This document shows, piece after piece, positions 10,705 to 24,224 of a stretch of 64,000 bases of DNA (positions are counted from its first letter, which is position 1; each line of letters begins with the position of its first letter). Both the position numbers and the translations under genes were made by a program. The notes below the pieces were generated by a model. It was not told the origin of the DNA. It ran no database searches and saw only the letters and a list, made by a program, of their open reading frames with translations. The stretch is from Mercurialis annua (lineage: Eukaryota > Streptophyta > Magnoliopsida > Malpighiales > Euphorbiaceae). The stretch spans positions 50,825,651-50,889,650 of the forward strand of contig NC_065571.1 of the NCBI RefSeq assembly GCF_937616625.2. The letters run 5' to 3'.

Positions 10705-12327
10705 TAGAAGGGCTCAAGAAGCAACAACCTGAAGGTTTGGAGGCAAAAACTGTATTGGCGCTAGAGGCCGTTATAATGTATGTTATAATCTGTTGAAGTG
10801 ATCGTGTAGCATGTGTATTGGTATTTAGAATGCAAACGCTCCATTTCATTAGTTTCCGGTTACTCGGATAAACGAGAACTCTTAGTTGCCCTGCACATGG
10901 GCAATAGAGTAGACTTAAATTTTAGTTTGAGTTTATAGTTGACATGGATTTGGTATAGATCCATTGAATTGAGTTGTCTTGGTTAATTTGAATTGAGATA
11001 TTTAAATCAAATCCATTGTGTAGTCTGGTACTTTTGAAAAAGTTCGGACTTGTATACCTGTTTTCCAGTTGAAGATGGAAAATATGAGCTTTTAGTGTTG
11101 AAAATTTCCAAATTGAAAATTAAAGAATAATTTTAAATTTTCCTTTTTGTATGCATTCTAATATATGATCACTGATTACTGTCGAGTGTCGAGCCATGCA
11201 TGCGAGGGAAATTGGGATGTTAAGCAATACTTCAATCATGAGCTTGCAATTTGATAATCTGCTTATGATATATATTTATGCATATTTTATTTTAATTTGT
11301 TTCATTTTGCATTTCTGTAATTTATATCTAAAATTTGGATTAGGATTCTCTCAATCGATTGAAGATTATTTAAGATGTAGATTAGTGAACATAATTTATA
11401 TTTTTTATTCAGATCTGTTTATTCTATAAGAAAATATATAGATTTATTGAACATGCCATAAGTTTTTTAGGTTTACTGCGGAATAATTTACCTCTGTAGT
11501 ACAACTTTAATCCTCTTTATCAATTGAAATCTGTTAAAAAATCCATACGAATTGTAAGAATAATTTGTCCTTTATCATATCATTAAATCTGTTACTGAAA
11601 ATTTTGGCTTAAAAAAGACGAACTAAAAACATATTTATCATTAAATCTATCGTAAAATCGATAAATTCTAGCAGTAGTCAGAAATCCACATCTCAGACTG
11701 AAAAAACAATATGGAAAATGTATTTGTTTGATGGCAGAAATAGGAAGTGTGGATTTACAGTGTGATGGCAGATCCTTTACTATATTTTCCAGATACAATT
11801 TAGATTCCACACCATTACAATGTTCAATCTTAGGAATGTTAATTCCGATTATAGCATAATCTTACTTGTTATAAAAAAATGTTACCACAAAAATAATAAT
11901 CGAATTTCCTTATCAGCAATATTTTTTATTATTTGATTTGGAAATGAACAAGCTAGAATCCAAACTTGAAATCTAATGCATATATTATAATATCTTCACT
12001 ATTAGATTGAATTCTGCTGAAAATCGATATTTTTTTTTGGTTATACCTTACTTACGAATGATATTCAATTCGTATCACCACATAATAATGCCACGGTCCT
12101 TAAAATCTCAAGTTACGTTAAATAAACCCGTTTGCCTTCAATATAATGAAAGCCAGTTTAATTAATGATTAATTTGTATATTTTATCTAGAAATGAGTGA
12201 CTTTTATTATTTGGTAGTTGTAAATAATCACGTAATGTGTCACACATTAGACGATTCATAATCCTATGTGGTGGATTTGGTTATAATCTAAATATTTCTT
12301 TAATATATATAGTTATTGTATAAAAAC
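10705..12327. other. Intergenic DNA
   Basis: The first 200 bases are the probable 3' UTR of the helicase gene. The rest is AT-rich without a gene or repeat that I can support. Confidence 0.5.
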
Positions 12328-13106
12328 TAGAGGTGAGCATAGACCAATGAACCGGTCCATGAGCGTTAACCGGTCCATAATATTATGAGTTCTAAATTTA
12401 AAAATCTAAACCTAAGATTAAAAAAAAAGGTTAACCATTTAATTGGCTAACCATTTAAAGTGATTTGATTTTTCGGTTTTGCTGTTTTAATCATAAAACC
12501 ATTTAATCAATTAGGATTTTTGTCTCTGTAGATTAGAACATGTATTTTATTTTAATATTATACACGATAAATCACTGCTGACTGCTCTGATCTAATATAC
12601 ACGGAAAAAAAATCATAACTGGTTAAATGTTCATATGGCTAAAAACAGCATATATATATATAGTCAGGTTTGTGAATTATGGTGTTGTCGATGTCCACTA
12701 TTTACTATTATAAATCTATATATTTTTATTTGTATTAGGTAATATTTAAAGGAAAATAAATTTCTTTCAAAATATTTTTCACATATAAATTCTCCTAAAA
12801 TATAAATATATTGCTAAAAAAATATCTTTTGCATATATTTTTATGTTTTGGATTTTTTATGTGTTGACTAAAAAAAGTATTTTATTTTAATCATTAAAAA
12901 AATATAGGATATTTTATTTATAAACCGGCTAATCAGTAAACTGTGGTTTATTTATAACTCCAAATTTTAAACCTAAACCATTAACCAAAAGAATTAAAAG
13001 TTAAAAACCTAAACCTAAACTCTTGGACGGCTTGACTACATTTTCATGTTCGATTTTCAGTTTTCAATTTGGTTAATCGGTTTGATCGATTTTTTGCCCA
13101 CCCCTA
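12328..13106. mobile_element. hAT-type MITE, about 779 bp (copy 1 of a four-copy family)
   Basis: The left end TAGAGGTGAGCAT and the right end GCCCACCCCTA are inverted versions of a TAGGGGTGNGCA terminus. The 8-bp flanks ATAAAAAC (12320-12327) and CTAAAAAC (13107-13114) match at 7 of 8 positions, as expected of a hAT target duplication. Subterminal parts contain AACCGG/CGGTT motifs. The interior is AT-rich with no coding. It is the oldest-looking of the copies that retain a target duplication. Confidence 0.7.
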
Positions 13107-13396
13107 CTAAAAACAATTAAGCCTTCTAAATTTCTTTTGCCAACTATAACAATATCTAAAAAGAAAAGTTTATGGTATGTTTTGATTAATTATAAATGCA
13201 TTGGCCATCAAATATGATATGCACAACAATATTGGATTCTAAGAATGAACCTTGCCTCTTTTGTTCCTATACACAATCATTTTCCACATCTATATAAGTG
13301 TGGGATCAAGTGCCTTTCATAACATATTAATTTTGATTATTTTCTATCTTGCAATAACTAAATTCTTTTTGGGGGTTAAATATGCAATTCTTTTTA

Positions 13397-16300
13397 ATGC
13401 AGGAGGCATTCCTTGCTTTTTTCCTTTTCTTTATTGCTGTGCCTAGTTTAGTTACTGAAGGTGCACCATCTATCTTTCAAGTAGCTGATTTTGGTGCTAA
13501 AGGAGATGGCCAAACTGATGATTCCAAGGTGAAATCTATCTTTTGTAATTTTTATGGATAATCAAATTAAATCATGAATTTTGGTACGAACTGTCTTTTT
13601 TTTTTTTACAATTCGGAACAATGACAAATTATTTGGCAAAACAATGCTTGCGTACGAGCCGGAACAATTTACATTTTGATGACAACATCAACATTTTCTT
13701 ACTAAAAAATTATACGGTATTTTGAATTCTAAAAAACTAACAGATCGTAATTAATTTACCGAAACTAAAAGTTTATATTAAAATTGTAAAATACAACTAA
13801 ACTTGATGATTTTGTTTTACAATAAAACCTTTTCTTTTTTTACTTTAAGAATTTGTTTTGCGATGAAATATGAAATACATGTGAACTAGTTAAAAATAAA
13901 TGCTGGATTTGTTTTTGAAAAAAATAAATAAATGTTGGTTTAAATATCTAAAATTGACTTCTACAATTTTCTGTAATACAGGCATTTCTACAAGCATGGA
14001 ATGCTACATGTGGAGCTAAGGATGTTGATCCCATCCTCAATATACCTTCAGGAAAAACATTTTTGTTACAACCTCTCAAATTCTCGGGTCCTTGCGCCTC
14101 CGGCAGTGTTCTTGTTAAGGTAAATAAACAAAATGATCGATCATGATATATAAAAATATATATAAATTTTTTATGTTGCACAAAATTTAAAATATTAAAT
14201 CTAAAAAAATTTACAAAAACATATTTTTATACTTGAATAAATTTAAAACTTTCAGAGAACTTGTTTAGACACATAATCGAAATATCAAAATAACTTCATA
14301 AATTTTGTGCTAGCATACAGCCTGCTAATAGTTTTTAGGGTTAACTGTAAAATAAATCATAAATTTTTAGCGTATGTTATACTAATTTTAACACGAATTT
14401 TTAATATTTGACAATTTTAATTAGGAATTTATTATCTTTTTGTAATGATGAACATCAAGAATTTTTTTAAGACATAATATTAATATAGACAGCGGAATAT
14501 ATACTTATTCAACGCTTTTTAACGGAAAATTATTCTATTGTTTCGACTTACAAAAATCTTATAGCTTGTGTTTTTAATTGTCAAAATTATACTAAAACAC
14601 TATAAAATTCATATTTTTGTTTGGAATTAGCCCTAGCTTTTACTTTACGCATATGAAATTTGTGTTGACGGGAACAGGTTGGCGGGAACATAGTTGCACC
14701 AAAAACAGTTTCTGCATGGGAAAAGACGGCATCAAATAGCTGGTTATTCTTCTCAGGTGTACGCAATCTTAGCATTGTCGGTTCCGGCCAAATCGACGGT
14801 CAGGGATCAGCTTGGTGGACTAAAACTCAACAATACAACGATTCAAATGCACGTTTAATCTATTTATTCTCCTTCTTAATTAGACCTTCAAAATTAAAAA
14901 AAATTAATGATGATTTTTTTTTTCCAGGCAATTAACGGAGAGAGTTCCGATCGACCAACAGTACGTGATTACTTTCACTATTGATAACTTTCAGGATTAA
15001 ATTTCTAACCTATAGTATTTTATAGAATGGTTTATATTTAGAACGGCTATGATTTTTGGTTTATATTATATGTTTACCCGGATAACGAAATATTAGCTAT
15101 AATTTACATATTTTAAGATTTTCAAGCTATATATTTTATTTGAAAATAAATCTTAAATTTTAAACGACATGACAAAATTAGGAAGACGCACATTTTCTTG
15201 GCTACGTAAATAAGTTTTATTTTGAATTCATTTAGTGATCTACCATTGTTGGTAAAATTAAAATTTAATTACTAAAATAAAATAAAAAAATTGGAAATTG
15301 TTTTGTAAAATACACTAACCCTAAAGAAATACTAACACAAACTTCCAAAACCAAAATAGAAGGATTTGTTTTTTGATATGCTTCATATATTTGAAAAACT
15401 ATTGTGATATTAATTAGAGCTGTAAAGTTCAGAATTTAATTTTCAGTAAAATCAATTTAGAAAATTAAATTTATCAAAAATACTTCCTCTGTCCTAACAG
15501 AATTATCCATTTTTTATTTTTTTATTTGAAAACTCTTATTTATTTTCTTGCAAATAATATTTTTTGTATTAGTTTCATTTAAAATTCACTTAGAAGCTAG
15601 TCTCATTTATTGTTGTGTATTGAAATATGCAAGTAAATGAAAATTAATGACTATATCAAATAAAAGTGTAGTAAAAAAAGTAAAAAACAAGTTATAAAAA
15701 TATAAAATATTAATTATGTTTTCAAAACTGTATGATAATAAAATAAAATAAAAAATTCTATTAAAACGGGAAAAATATAATAATATTTGTAACTTTTATT
15801 TGCAGGCTCTGCTCCTGGGAGGATGTGAAAATTTAAGAGTAACAGGCTTAACTCATATGAACAGTCCAAGAAATCATATATCAATAGATAGTTGCACAGG
15901 TGTTATTATCTCTAATCTTACTATAATTGCACCAGAGGATAGCCCTAATACTGATGGAATTGATATTATTCGATCAACTTATGTTCAGATTCAAGACTCT
16001 AATATTTCTACTGGTAATTTTTTATTAATTACTCTAATTAATTAATTAATAAAGTAATTAACACATTAATTTAATATGCAGGTGATGATTGTGTAGCTAT
16101 CAATGGCAATAACTCTCATATCAGAATTCTCAATGTTTTTTGCGGCCCTGGTCACGGCATCAGGTTTGTTTCAAGAAACAATTTATACATGTAAATCAGT
16201 AAAATTAAAAGGGACAAAATTTAATATTTTCTATTATAACATAGAGTAATTGGAACTCATTGAAATTAAGAGAGTCGGTATATAATATTTTTATATACGT

Positions 16301-17336
16301 ATTCGGTAGTTTGGTTCCGTTCGATATTGAAAAGGTCAAAAATCAATAGGTTTTTGAAGAAAGTAAAATCCAAAACTGAATTTAAGAGAGAAGGTTTGTT
16401 GTGAGTTTTTATTTTACTGGAATATATAAAAGAAAAATAAACAATGAAGATATGATAAATTTAGAAACTAACGATTTTATAACATAACATTTTATAAACT
16501 TTTATAACATATTAAAAATTTAATTTTAAGAAAATCATACATAGTCCGAATTTGTTAATTTTTCGGCCGGTTCGGTTTACCTATGAATGATACATATATG
16601 TGGATGGCAGTGTGGGAAGTTTAGGTGGAAAAGGAAGAATTGATAATGTGGAAGATGTATACGTCCACAATTGTACTTTCAATGGAACTCAAAATGGAGC
16701 AAGAATCAAAACATGGGAGGTATAATTAAACAATTATGCAATTAATTTCTTTTTGATGAATAATTAAATTTATGATCTCATTAACTAACTAATTCATTAA
16801 TTAATTCAGGGTGGCCAAGGATTTGCAAGGAATATTTCTTTCTCTCAAATTACACTAATTGCAACTCAAAATCCTATAATCATTGACCAACATTACTGCA
16901 ATGGTGAACACAACTGCGTAAATGGGGTAAACCACACTGCATTTTTCAGTTATACTACCAATTATATGAATTTAAATTTTTTCCGACGGATATTTTAGCG
17001 ACGAAAAATTAGACTAATGCGGGAGGAAGATGGAAAAACAATCGCGGCTAATTAATTCTTCTTTAAGTTTTTATTTATTTGATTGAAATTAATTTGCAGA
17101 CAACGGCGATAGCAGTAAGCGATGTAACGTATAGTGATTTCCGAGGAACTTCGTCGAAAGAGGAAGCGATTAGATTGGATTGCAGCGACATAAACGGCTG
17201 CACCAACGTTGTAATGAACACTGTCCAGATAACCCCATCAGACCCATCGATTAATAAAACTACTGCCTATTGCAATCATGCCAAAGGAATTTATAATAAT
17301 GTTACACCTAGTGTCGGTTGTCTAACAAGATCGTGA
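13397..17336 (+). CDS. Polygalacturonase (GH28), tandem copy 1
   Basis: Nine exons: 13397-13528, 13982-14119, 14678-14848, 14928-14960, 15806-16013, 16082-16163, 16611-16719, 16810-16926 and 17100-17336. They total 1227 nt (408 residues), the usual length. GH28 motifs are all present: NTDGID, DDC, GPGHG and RIK, so the active-site aspartates and histidine are kept. The N-terminus is hydrophobic (FLAFFLFFIAVP) like a signal peptide, so the product is probably secreted to hydrolyse pectic homogalacturonan. The start used is an ATG overlapping a possible splice acceptor (aatgcag|gag); copy 2 has an acceptor at the same place, so a small upstream first exon is an alternative. Intron 3 needs a GC donor (aat|gcacgt), an uncommon form. 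Intron 4 carries a degenerate MITE. Confidence 0.88.
15480..15782. mobile_element. Degenerate Stowaway-like MITE in intron 4 of polygalacturonase copy 1
   Basis: The left end CTTCCTCTGTCCTAACAGAA resembles the Stowaway CTCCCTCCGTCCC terminus with substitutions, followed by the usual 'ttatccattttttattttt' type stretch. The right end near 15755-15782 has a weak inverse match (ctattaaaacggga). Boundaries are approximate. Confidence 0.45.
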
Positions 17337-20300
17337 TCAAATTTATTTAATTCTCTTTTATATACACATTATACAAATTTAATTAGCTTCTTTTTCGTAG
17401 CTCATTTGTAATTGAGTCATAAATTAATAAACTCTACAACAAATTGTATTTCGTCGTAGAAAGTATTTCGCCACTGTATTTTTTTTCCTTTTGCATGATA
17501 ACTATTCAATGATAATAATATCTTTATTTAGTTGACTCGATTAGTCTTCAATAGGCCACTATTCAGTGACTGCCAAGTGAACAAAATTATACTTAATTTA
17601 TTAAAAGAGAAAAAACAAATATTATTGAAATTGATTTTTCCAAATTAGGTCATAACTGATATACTTAGAAGGTTTTATTAATGTTGATAAAACGATAAAT
17701 TATTGGAATTTTTGAGTCATTGAGCAAAATAAATCGATAAATCAATATTTCTACTAATTCACTTTTGTTTAATTGTCATTAAGATTTTAGAATAAATAAA
17801 CATTTTAGATTGGAAAATAAAAATAAACTAAAGAGATACGCAATTAAAAATTAGCCGTCAAACGAATAAATAATCTCACTCCTAAAAGATAAATAAATTC
17901 AATGATTGTTAAGGAAGGACGATAAAGTCATATATGATTACAAAATATGAAAGTAGAGTGCAATTATAATAATTACTATTTCTTGTAAAGGCTAAAATTT
18001 CATTGAAAACGTGAAAAATACATTTGAGTAAGCCATTCAATAAGAGAATGATGAGTACTGCAAAAGCAGTCATTGACAAAGGTTTTTCTAGCCACCAAAA
18101 AGGCAACCAATTACATTTACGAATTACAAACTGAAATTTAATTTTCGGAAATTAGAAAACTAGATTTTTGTAACTATTTCAGCATTTTTGTCGTTGATAG
18201 AGGAGGAATTAGCAGTATTAATACCATTCAAAATTAAATCATTATATCTTGTGAGTAACACCCCCTCTATCGATATCCGAAACGCCAAAGAGTATCATAA
18301 TCGGTACCACTACGCCAATATAGAGCCCCATCCAAGATAATATTACTTGCAAAATCACTAACTAATCCAAATAGATAAAATGAAGCCATTAAAAAACTAT
18401 TAGAAAAAATAATGAGACATAAAATAAAATAATACGGAAAAAATAAATTGAACCTTCGAAATCTCAAATATCAATTAATTTGCTATTTGGTTATCAAGAA
18501 ACAGAGAAAAATTCAAAATCTCAAATATCAATTAATTGTAAAATCCTTTGACAAAAAAATTGTCCAAACCAGATTGTTTCAAATTATGTTAACAAGGTAG
18601 AACATGTAAAATTCATGTTGAAAAGAAATAAACTAGAAACCAAAAACTTGGCCGGTCGTCAAGTTTTTTGTCATTAACATATAAGTTGGGATTTGACTTC
18701 ACTTTGAAATTTTCTTATTCATCATCCAATGATCAACTTAACACTTTCTATCACAAATAAATTGGTATTAATAGCAGTTGCATGAAGAATTATCAGATTA
18801 ACTAATACACAAATCATGGACCATAAACAATTCAATATGTTCAGGCACCAGTTTTAATTTATCACTTTCAGTTTACGAAGAATTATCAAACTAAAAGATT
18901 TACAATTCTAAAGTTTATTCACTCCAAAAAGGATAAGGATTTAGAAAAAGATTGAATTACGTACCTGGCTTCGGTGCTCTAACAAATTGGCGACGGTTGA
19001 CTTGTTGGACGGGGAGCAGAAGTGAAGTTGCAAAAAATAAATCATCTATCCAAATTTTGAAATTTAGGTTTCTACTTTGTGTCCATCGGATTAAAATTGG
19101 TGACTTTGAAAAAACTAAAATTTATACACTTTTAAATTCATTGTTGGTAATTCATATAATTGATGGCATTTCAAAAATTAATTAATATCAGTTAATTGTA
19201 TTTTTAGAAAAGTTTTGTAGAAGAAAACAATTACGGAGAAGAATATTGCCCATTGTTACTCCGCACAACAATTTGAAAAGAAGAAACATGCATGCACTTA
19301 TGTGGGCAACAACAAATAAAGGGAAAGATGGTGATGATGGCGGCCATAGTTAGTTATCCAATACATAAACCTTGAATTATTTAAAATAATACGTAAATAA
19401 ATAAGATTCTACAATTTAAGATTTTGAGTTATAATAAACTTTTAGTTTTCTTGCAACACTAATCAAATCTTATCGGAATCCTAATCCTAGTTTCATACAA
19501 CTATCATATTGTGTAAGGAGTTAACATTAAATCAAACTCTATTAATATATATATATATACTTAGCGATTCTAATACCTGGATCATAATTGTAAGATTCTG
19601 AACAAAAAAAAAATAGCTGGAATCAAGTTTCTGAATAGCAAACAAGCCATATGGTACGTAATCATTAAATTTATAACATATCGAATCTCCAAACCTTTTG
19701 TTATCTTTTTCCTATGTTTTTCTCATCGACTATGTACACGCTAGGAATCACAACATGTTGAATCGACACACACTATACATGATAAAAGACAAGAAAGCAA
19801 ATTATATTGATAAGTAAATTAAGAGCATTTAAATATGCTGTATATTACTCTTATATATTTCAACGTAAATTTCTCAACCACAAGCACATTAGATAGAGAC
19901 TGCATGAGCAGATGAGCTACACTTCTAAACAAAATAGACAATATTAGCTGAAATTTTATCATATAAACCAGAAACAATCTAGCTGCTTAAATAAAAACTA
20001 TCAAGCCACTTGTAGTATTTACAGCAATAATTTGAAAGGCCTACATGTAGTATTTACAGCAATAATTTGATATTCTGGATGTATAAAGTTTGATATAATT
20101 TGATATTTTGGATGTATAAAGAGTTTGGTTTAGTCTAGTAATCTCTGTGTTCTTTGAACTAATTAGAGAGTGATCTAATTGGTTTTGCGAGATTTGGGTT
20201 CGAGTCTCGTGATCTCGAGTTCGAGTCTCCACCCGACCACATTCATCTATTTATATGTACTTTTTTATGTTCCTATAATATATATTTGGGAGAGTTGAAG

Positions 20301-20488
20301 CTAAATCAGTTGTATTTTATTTGATATTGCAAATTATGTATATTGGCACAACAATGGTCAAACAATTAATCAATGTTCTTATTAGTTGTTGATTAAATAA
20401 AATAAATAGAATCTTATAAATATGTTTGTTATTATAAATATGTTTGTTATAAAGTAAATGAATTTATTTTCTGTGTTTATGTATACAG
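17337..20488. other. Intergenic DNA between the two polygalacturonases
   Basis: Gene-free as far as I can tell. It contains a possible LINE 3' fragment on the minus strand (about 17970-18115), direct repeats near 20009-20120 and tRNA-like B-box motifs near 20180-20230. A minus-strand frame at 19051-18970 beginning MIYFLQLHF ends at a good donor (agccag|gtacgt), but no partner exon was found. The missing first exon of the downstream polygalacturonase should lie in the last part of this stretch. Confidence 0.45.
20009..20121 (+). repeat. Two short direct repeats
   Basis: A 'tgtagtatttacagcaataatttga' type unit occurs at about 20010-20034 and 20046-20070, 36 bp apart. Overlapping its end, 'ataatttgatatt(c/t)tggatgtataaag' occurs twice, about 34 bp apart (near 20061 and 20095). 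Local tandem duplication. Confidence 0.7.
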
Positions 20489-23400
20489 AAGAATATACTA
20501 GTACCAATTCTGGTATTTTTCATCGCGACATCTACTCTAATCATTGCTGACGCCCAGACGAACTTTAACGTGACGGATTTTGGTGCCATTGGAGATGGTC
20601 GAACTGATAATTCCAAAGTAATTTAATCTCAAACTTTACTCATTTTTTTACATAGTAAATATTTTAAATATAAACTTATTTATCATAATTATGATACGTA
20701 GAGTATTGTTATTACTTTAATTATTTATTGTGGTACGATTTTTTTTTTTTTTGGAAAGGCATTCCTAAAGGCATGGTCAGCTGTATGTACAATTGAAGAC
20801 ATCGGCACACCGACGCTTATAATACCAGCAGGAACTTTTTTACTCAATCCTACCACATTCAAAGGTCCTTGCAAGTCTGCCGAAATTCATGTTCAGGTAA
20901 TAATTCTGTAATTAAATTTAAAGTCAGCCAGTTTTGTTGGTGAATTCCGTCTGTTAATTTTTGATGCTAACTTGAAGTCTAATTTGCCAACGAAATTCGT
21001 AGGATAATAGTTCATCTAGTCTTTAAAAGCCTGGGTTTGATTCATATGTTTTGGGTGGGATCGACAATTATTCTTTAATTTTCACTGTGTCACTAATTAA
21101 TAAATTAATTTTTTTACAGGTTTCCGGAAAAATAGTAGCTCCCAACAAAATTAGTGAATGGCCAAACAGATGTAAAACTCGATTTTGGCTACTTTTTCAA
21201 GGAGTAAGCGGTTTGACAATAGACGGATCTGGTACAATTGACGGTCAAGGGTCAGATTGGTGGAATAATGTAATCTTAATCTCTACTTATTAATTAATTT
21301 CTTCCTTCAAATTTAAAATTAATTTTATAAGTTCCAATTTTATTAAGCCAACATAATTACAAATATGACAGCCACAGCTATAACAGAATCATTCTCAGTT
21401 TAACGAATAGCAGGCCAAATAACCATTGTCTATGTACAAAGGGAGCTGAGAGTTGTGAAAACTGATACGAAAACTATCAAATCCATCTCCCTTCTCTTTT
21501 ACGAATTAATTGAATTTTATTATCTATAATTATATTTTTATTTTAGATTAACGCTAACCTGATTTCATTTTCTTTACAGGCACAGAAAAATTGCAAAAGA
21601 CCAAGGGTAAATACATTACTCTTTCATCTTATTATTGAATAGGTTATTATACAAAAATTGAAATTCATTTTTTGGTGTTTTGCAATTTTAATATAATTTT
21701 TTAATTTTAAATATTTATGATACAAAGAACTACCATTTTTTTACAAGAATATAACACTGTTGATCAATTTTTGAGAAATCTGTTTTTTATCATGGACATT
21801 GAAATATATATTTTCATATCCTTGTTTCGACTTTAGTATTTTTGATCGGAAAATTATTTAGTGTTCCGAATTAGGAAAAAAATAGTAGTTCATATTGTCA
21901 ATTGCCAAAGTTGAAAGTTGTTTTAAAATTGTAAAATGTGCTAGAATTTAAATTCATAATTTGTTTATGATTACTCTTATTAAATTAAGAAGATACGCTT
22001 AATTCATCTTTATGTGCTAATTAATTCAAATTCGTAATCCTTATTCTCAACTAATTAATTATAAAAATATGATTGCAGGCATTGCAATTTCATAATTGTA
22101 ATAAGCTCAAATTAAGTGGACTGACTCATATGAACAGCCCTAGAGTTCATATCGGTGTAAACGGTTGTCGAGGTGTCTCCTTCTCTAATCTTCAAATTTC
22201 AGCTCCTGAGAATAGCCCTAATACTGATGGAATCGATATCTCTAGCTCAACCAACGTTGAAATCTCCAATTCTACAATCGGAACTGGTATTAGTTTCGAC
22301 TATAATTTTATATAATATAGTTAATTTTAGTATTTTTACATTATTACATTATTACATATATTCATGGCAAGTTTGATGTTTATTTTTCGTTAAATAATAC
22401 CTAATTTTATAGGTGATGATTGTATTGCTATCAATGGAGGTTGCTCGCATTTCAGCATCAACAATATTATTTGTGGACCTGGTCATGGCATTAGGTTTGT
22501 TACTAAAAATTTAAAATTATTTTATGTGATTTGTACAGTGATTAAATTGATTTTTTTACTATATAATTAACTACTATAACTAATAAATTATATGATAGTA
22601 TTGGAAGCTTAGGAGATAAAGGTCAACACGATGTTGTGGAGGATGTGCACGTGCGAAATTGTACATTCATCAGAACAATGAATGGCGTCAGAATTAAGAC
22701 ATGGCCGGTAATGATATCATAATAATTATGACTTTTACTTGCTATAGTATTATCTACATTATAAAAGATTGTTATTTGTGACCTTAAATTAAAATCTGCC
22801 AAAAAAGCCATTATAAATTACTTTCTGTAATGAAATTTAATTGTCATCGGCATTGTCAATTTTTATTTATGACGGATTTAATTAGGGCATCATAATTCTT
22901 TTTGATGAGAATTATAATTCGTCACAAATTATTGACAGATTTTTAATAAAAAAATCATAGCAACAAAATTTATGATCGATTTGTTGCATGGAATTTTATA
23001 AAACTGAGCGGTTATCTCTCATTTGTGAAGGAATTTATGAATTTTTTCGTCACATCTGTCATAACACGTTCAGTGTAAGTTAATCTCAAAATCTTGAGAC
23101 AACGTTGTCAGTTTGGTTTTGGAATTCATGACAGATGTGACGAAAAAATTCATTCTAATGGTGTTATTAATAATTATGGAATTAGATTTTGAAGGAACAA
23201 ATTGTGGAATTAGATTTTAAGATTAACGTTCAGTGTAAATTTTCGTCAAATTTAAAATGATCATTGCTTGACCTTTTTTTGGGTGGTAATAATCTATTTC
23301 AATACTTCAATAAATTTTGATATGCTATCATAAAAATGAATGATCCTACTTCTAATAATTAGCTGCTATTATCTTATATATACACATATATTATCGTTAA

Positions 23401-24224
23401 TAATATAAAGTATTCTTTTCAGGGTGGAACTGGATATGCTAGGAATATTTCATTTGCTGGAATTATACTTAAAGATGCTAAACACCCAATAATTATAGAC
23501 CAACATTACTGTAATGGCCACAAATGTGCAGAAAAGGTCAGTTTCTTTCTATGTATATTCTACATTAATCATTGTATAGGGGTGAACAAAATGTCCGACC
23601 ACCGGGACTGATAATTTTTAGTCGGTTTGATTTGATTAAAATTTAAATTGGCATTAGTTTGTAAGTTTTTTGAATTCGGTTTTGGTTTTTATTTGAAAAA
23701 CTGAAATTAACCTAACAACTGAATATTTAATTTTCTTATTTTTATTTGTATTTTTGTCGGTTTTAACCGAACCGACTGACATTTCAAAAAAAATTGGCTT
23801 TCTGTTTAGTTTCAATTTTTTTTATCGATTCGGTTTCGGTTAAATTTGAACTTATGTCTATCGATTTTGATATGGTCAATTGTCGGTTTGGGGAATTTTG
23901 TTTGGTTAAAACCGAACCGACCGAATGATCACCTCTAACTATATATGATCATATGATTAATCTTTTATTTTTTTTATGGTCTTAATATTGCAGAAAAAGG
24001 CAGTACAAGTGAGTGAAATAAGTTATATAGGAGTAGAAGGAACATCAGCAAGCAGACAAGCAATTACATTAGACTGTGCTAAAATTGGATGCGGAAGCAT
24101 AATAATGGATCAAATTAACATTACTTCATCAAACCCTAGTCAAGACATTCACGCCGTTTGTAATAATGCCAACGGAAGATCTACCTCTACTACACCTCTT
24201 GTTCCGTGCCTAACGACTACTTAG
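20489..24224 (+). CDS. Polygalacturonase (GH28), tandem copy 2; first codons not located
   Basis: Nine exons: 20489-20617, 20759-20896, 21120-21269, 21580-21606, 22079-22286, 22413-22494, 22599-22707, 23423-23536 and 23994-24224 (1188 nt, 395 residues plus stop). Exons 2, 5, 6 and 7 have exactly the same lengths (138, 208, 82 and 109 nt) as in copy 1, which shows tandem duplication. GH28 motifs NTDGID, DDC, GPGHG and RIK are intact. The first listed exon opens at a splice acceptor (gtatacag|aag) with no in-frame ATG and encodes a hydrophobic secretion signal (ILVPILVFFIATS), so a tiny upstream exon with the start codon must exist or the gene is broken there. Probably a secreted pectin hydrolase. 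Introns 7 and 8 hold small transposons. Confidence 0.85.
23037..23153. mobile_element. Hairpin with perfect 26-bp inverted repeats in intron 7 of polygalacturonase copy 2
   Basis: The arms at 23037-23062 and 23128-23153 are exact reverse complements (ATGAATTTTTTCGTCACATC and onward), separated by 65 bp. It may be a small MITE or the inner part of a larger one, because the flanks also show GAATT-rich similarity. No target duplication identified. Confidence 0.65.
23577..23937. mobile_element. hAT-type MITE, about 361 bp (copy 2), in intron 8 of polygalacturonase copy 2
   Basis: The left end TAGGGGTGAACA and the right end GATCACCTCTA belong to the same terminal family as copies 1, 3 and 4. Inside lie blocks of CGGTTTCGGTTAAA and AACCGAACCGAC. 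No matching 8-bp duplication was found, so the ends may be decayed. Confidence 0.65.

Noticed and set aside
17970..18115. Possible minus-strand LINE 3' fragment (LVAFLVARK ... DCFCSTHHSLIEWLTQM)
   Set aside because: It resembles a LINE tail followed by 'aatgaaattttagcc', but no A-run or target duplication could be fixed, so it is only mentioned in the intergenic entry.
18970..19051. Short minus-strand frame MIYFLQLHFCSPSNK ending at a good splice donor
   Set aside because: No matching downstream exon and no recognisable family.
20105..20240. Possible SINE with two B-box-like motifs (ggttcgagtctc, agttcgagtctcc)
   Set aside because: No A box, 3' tail or target duplication found.
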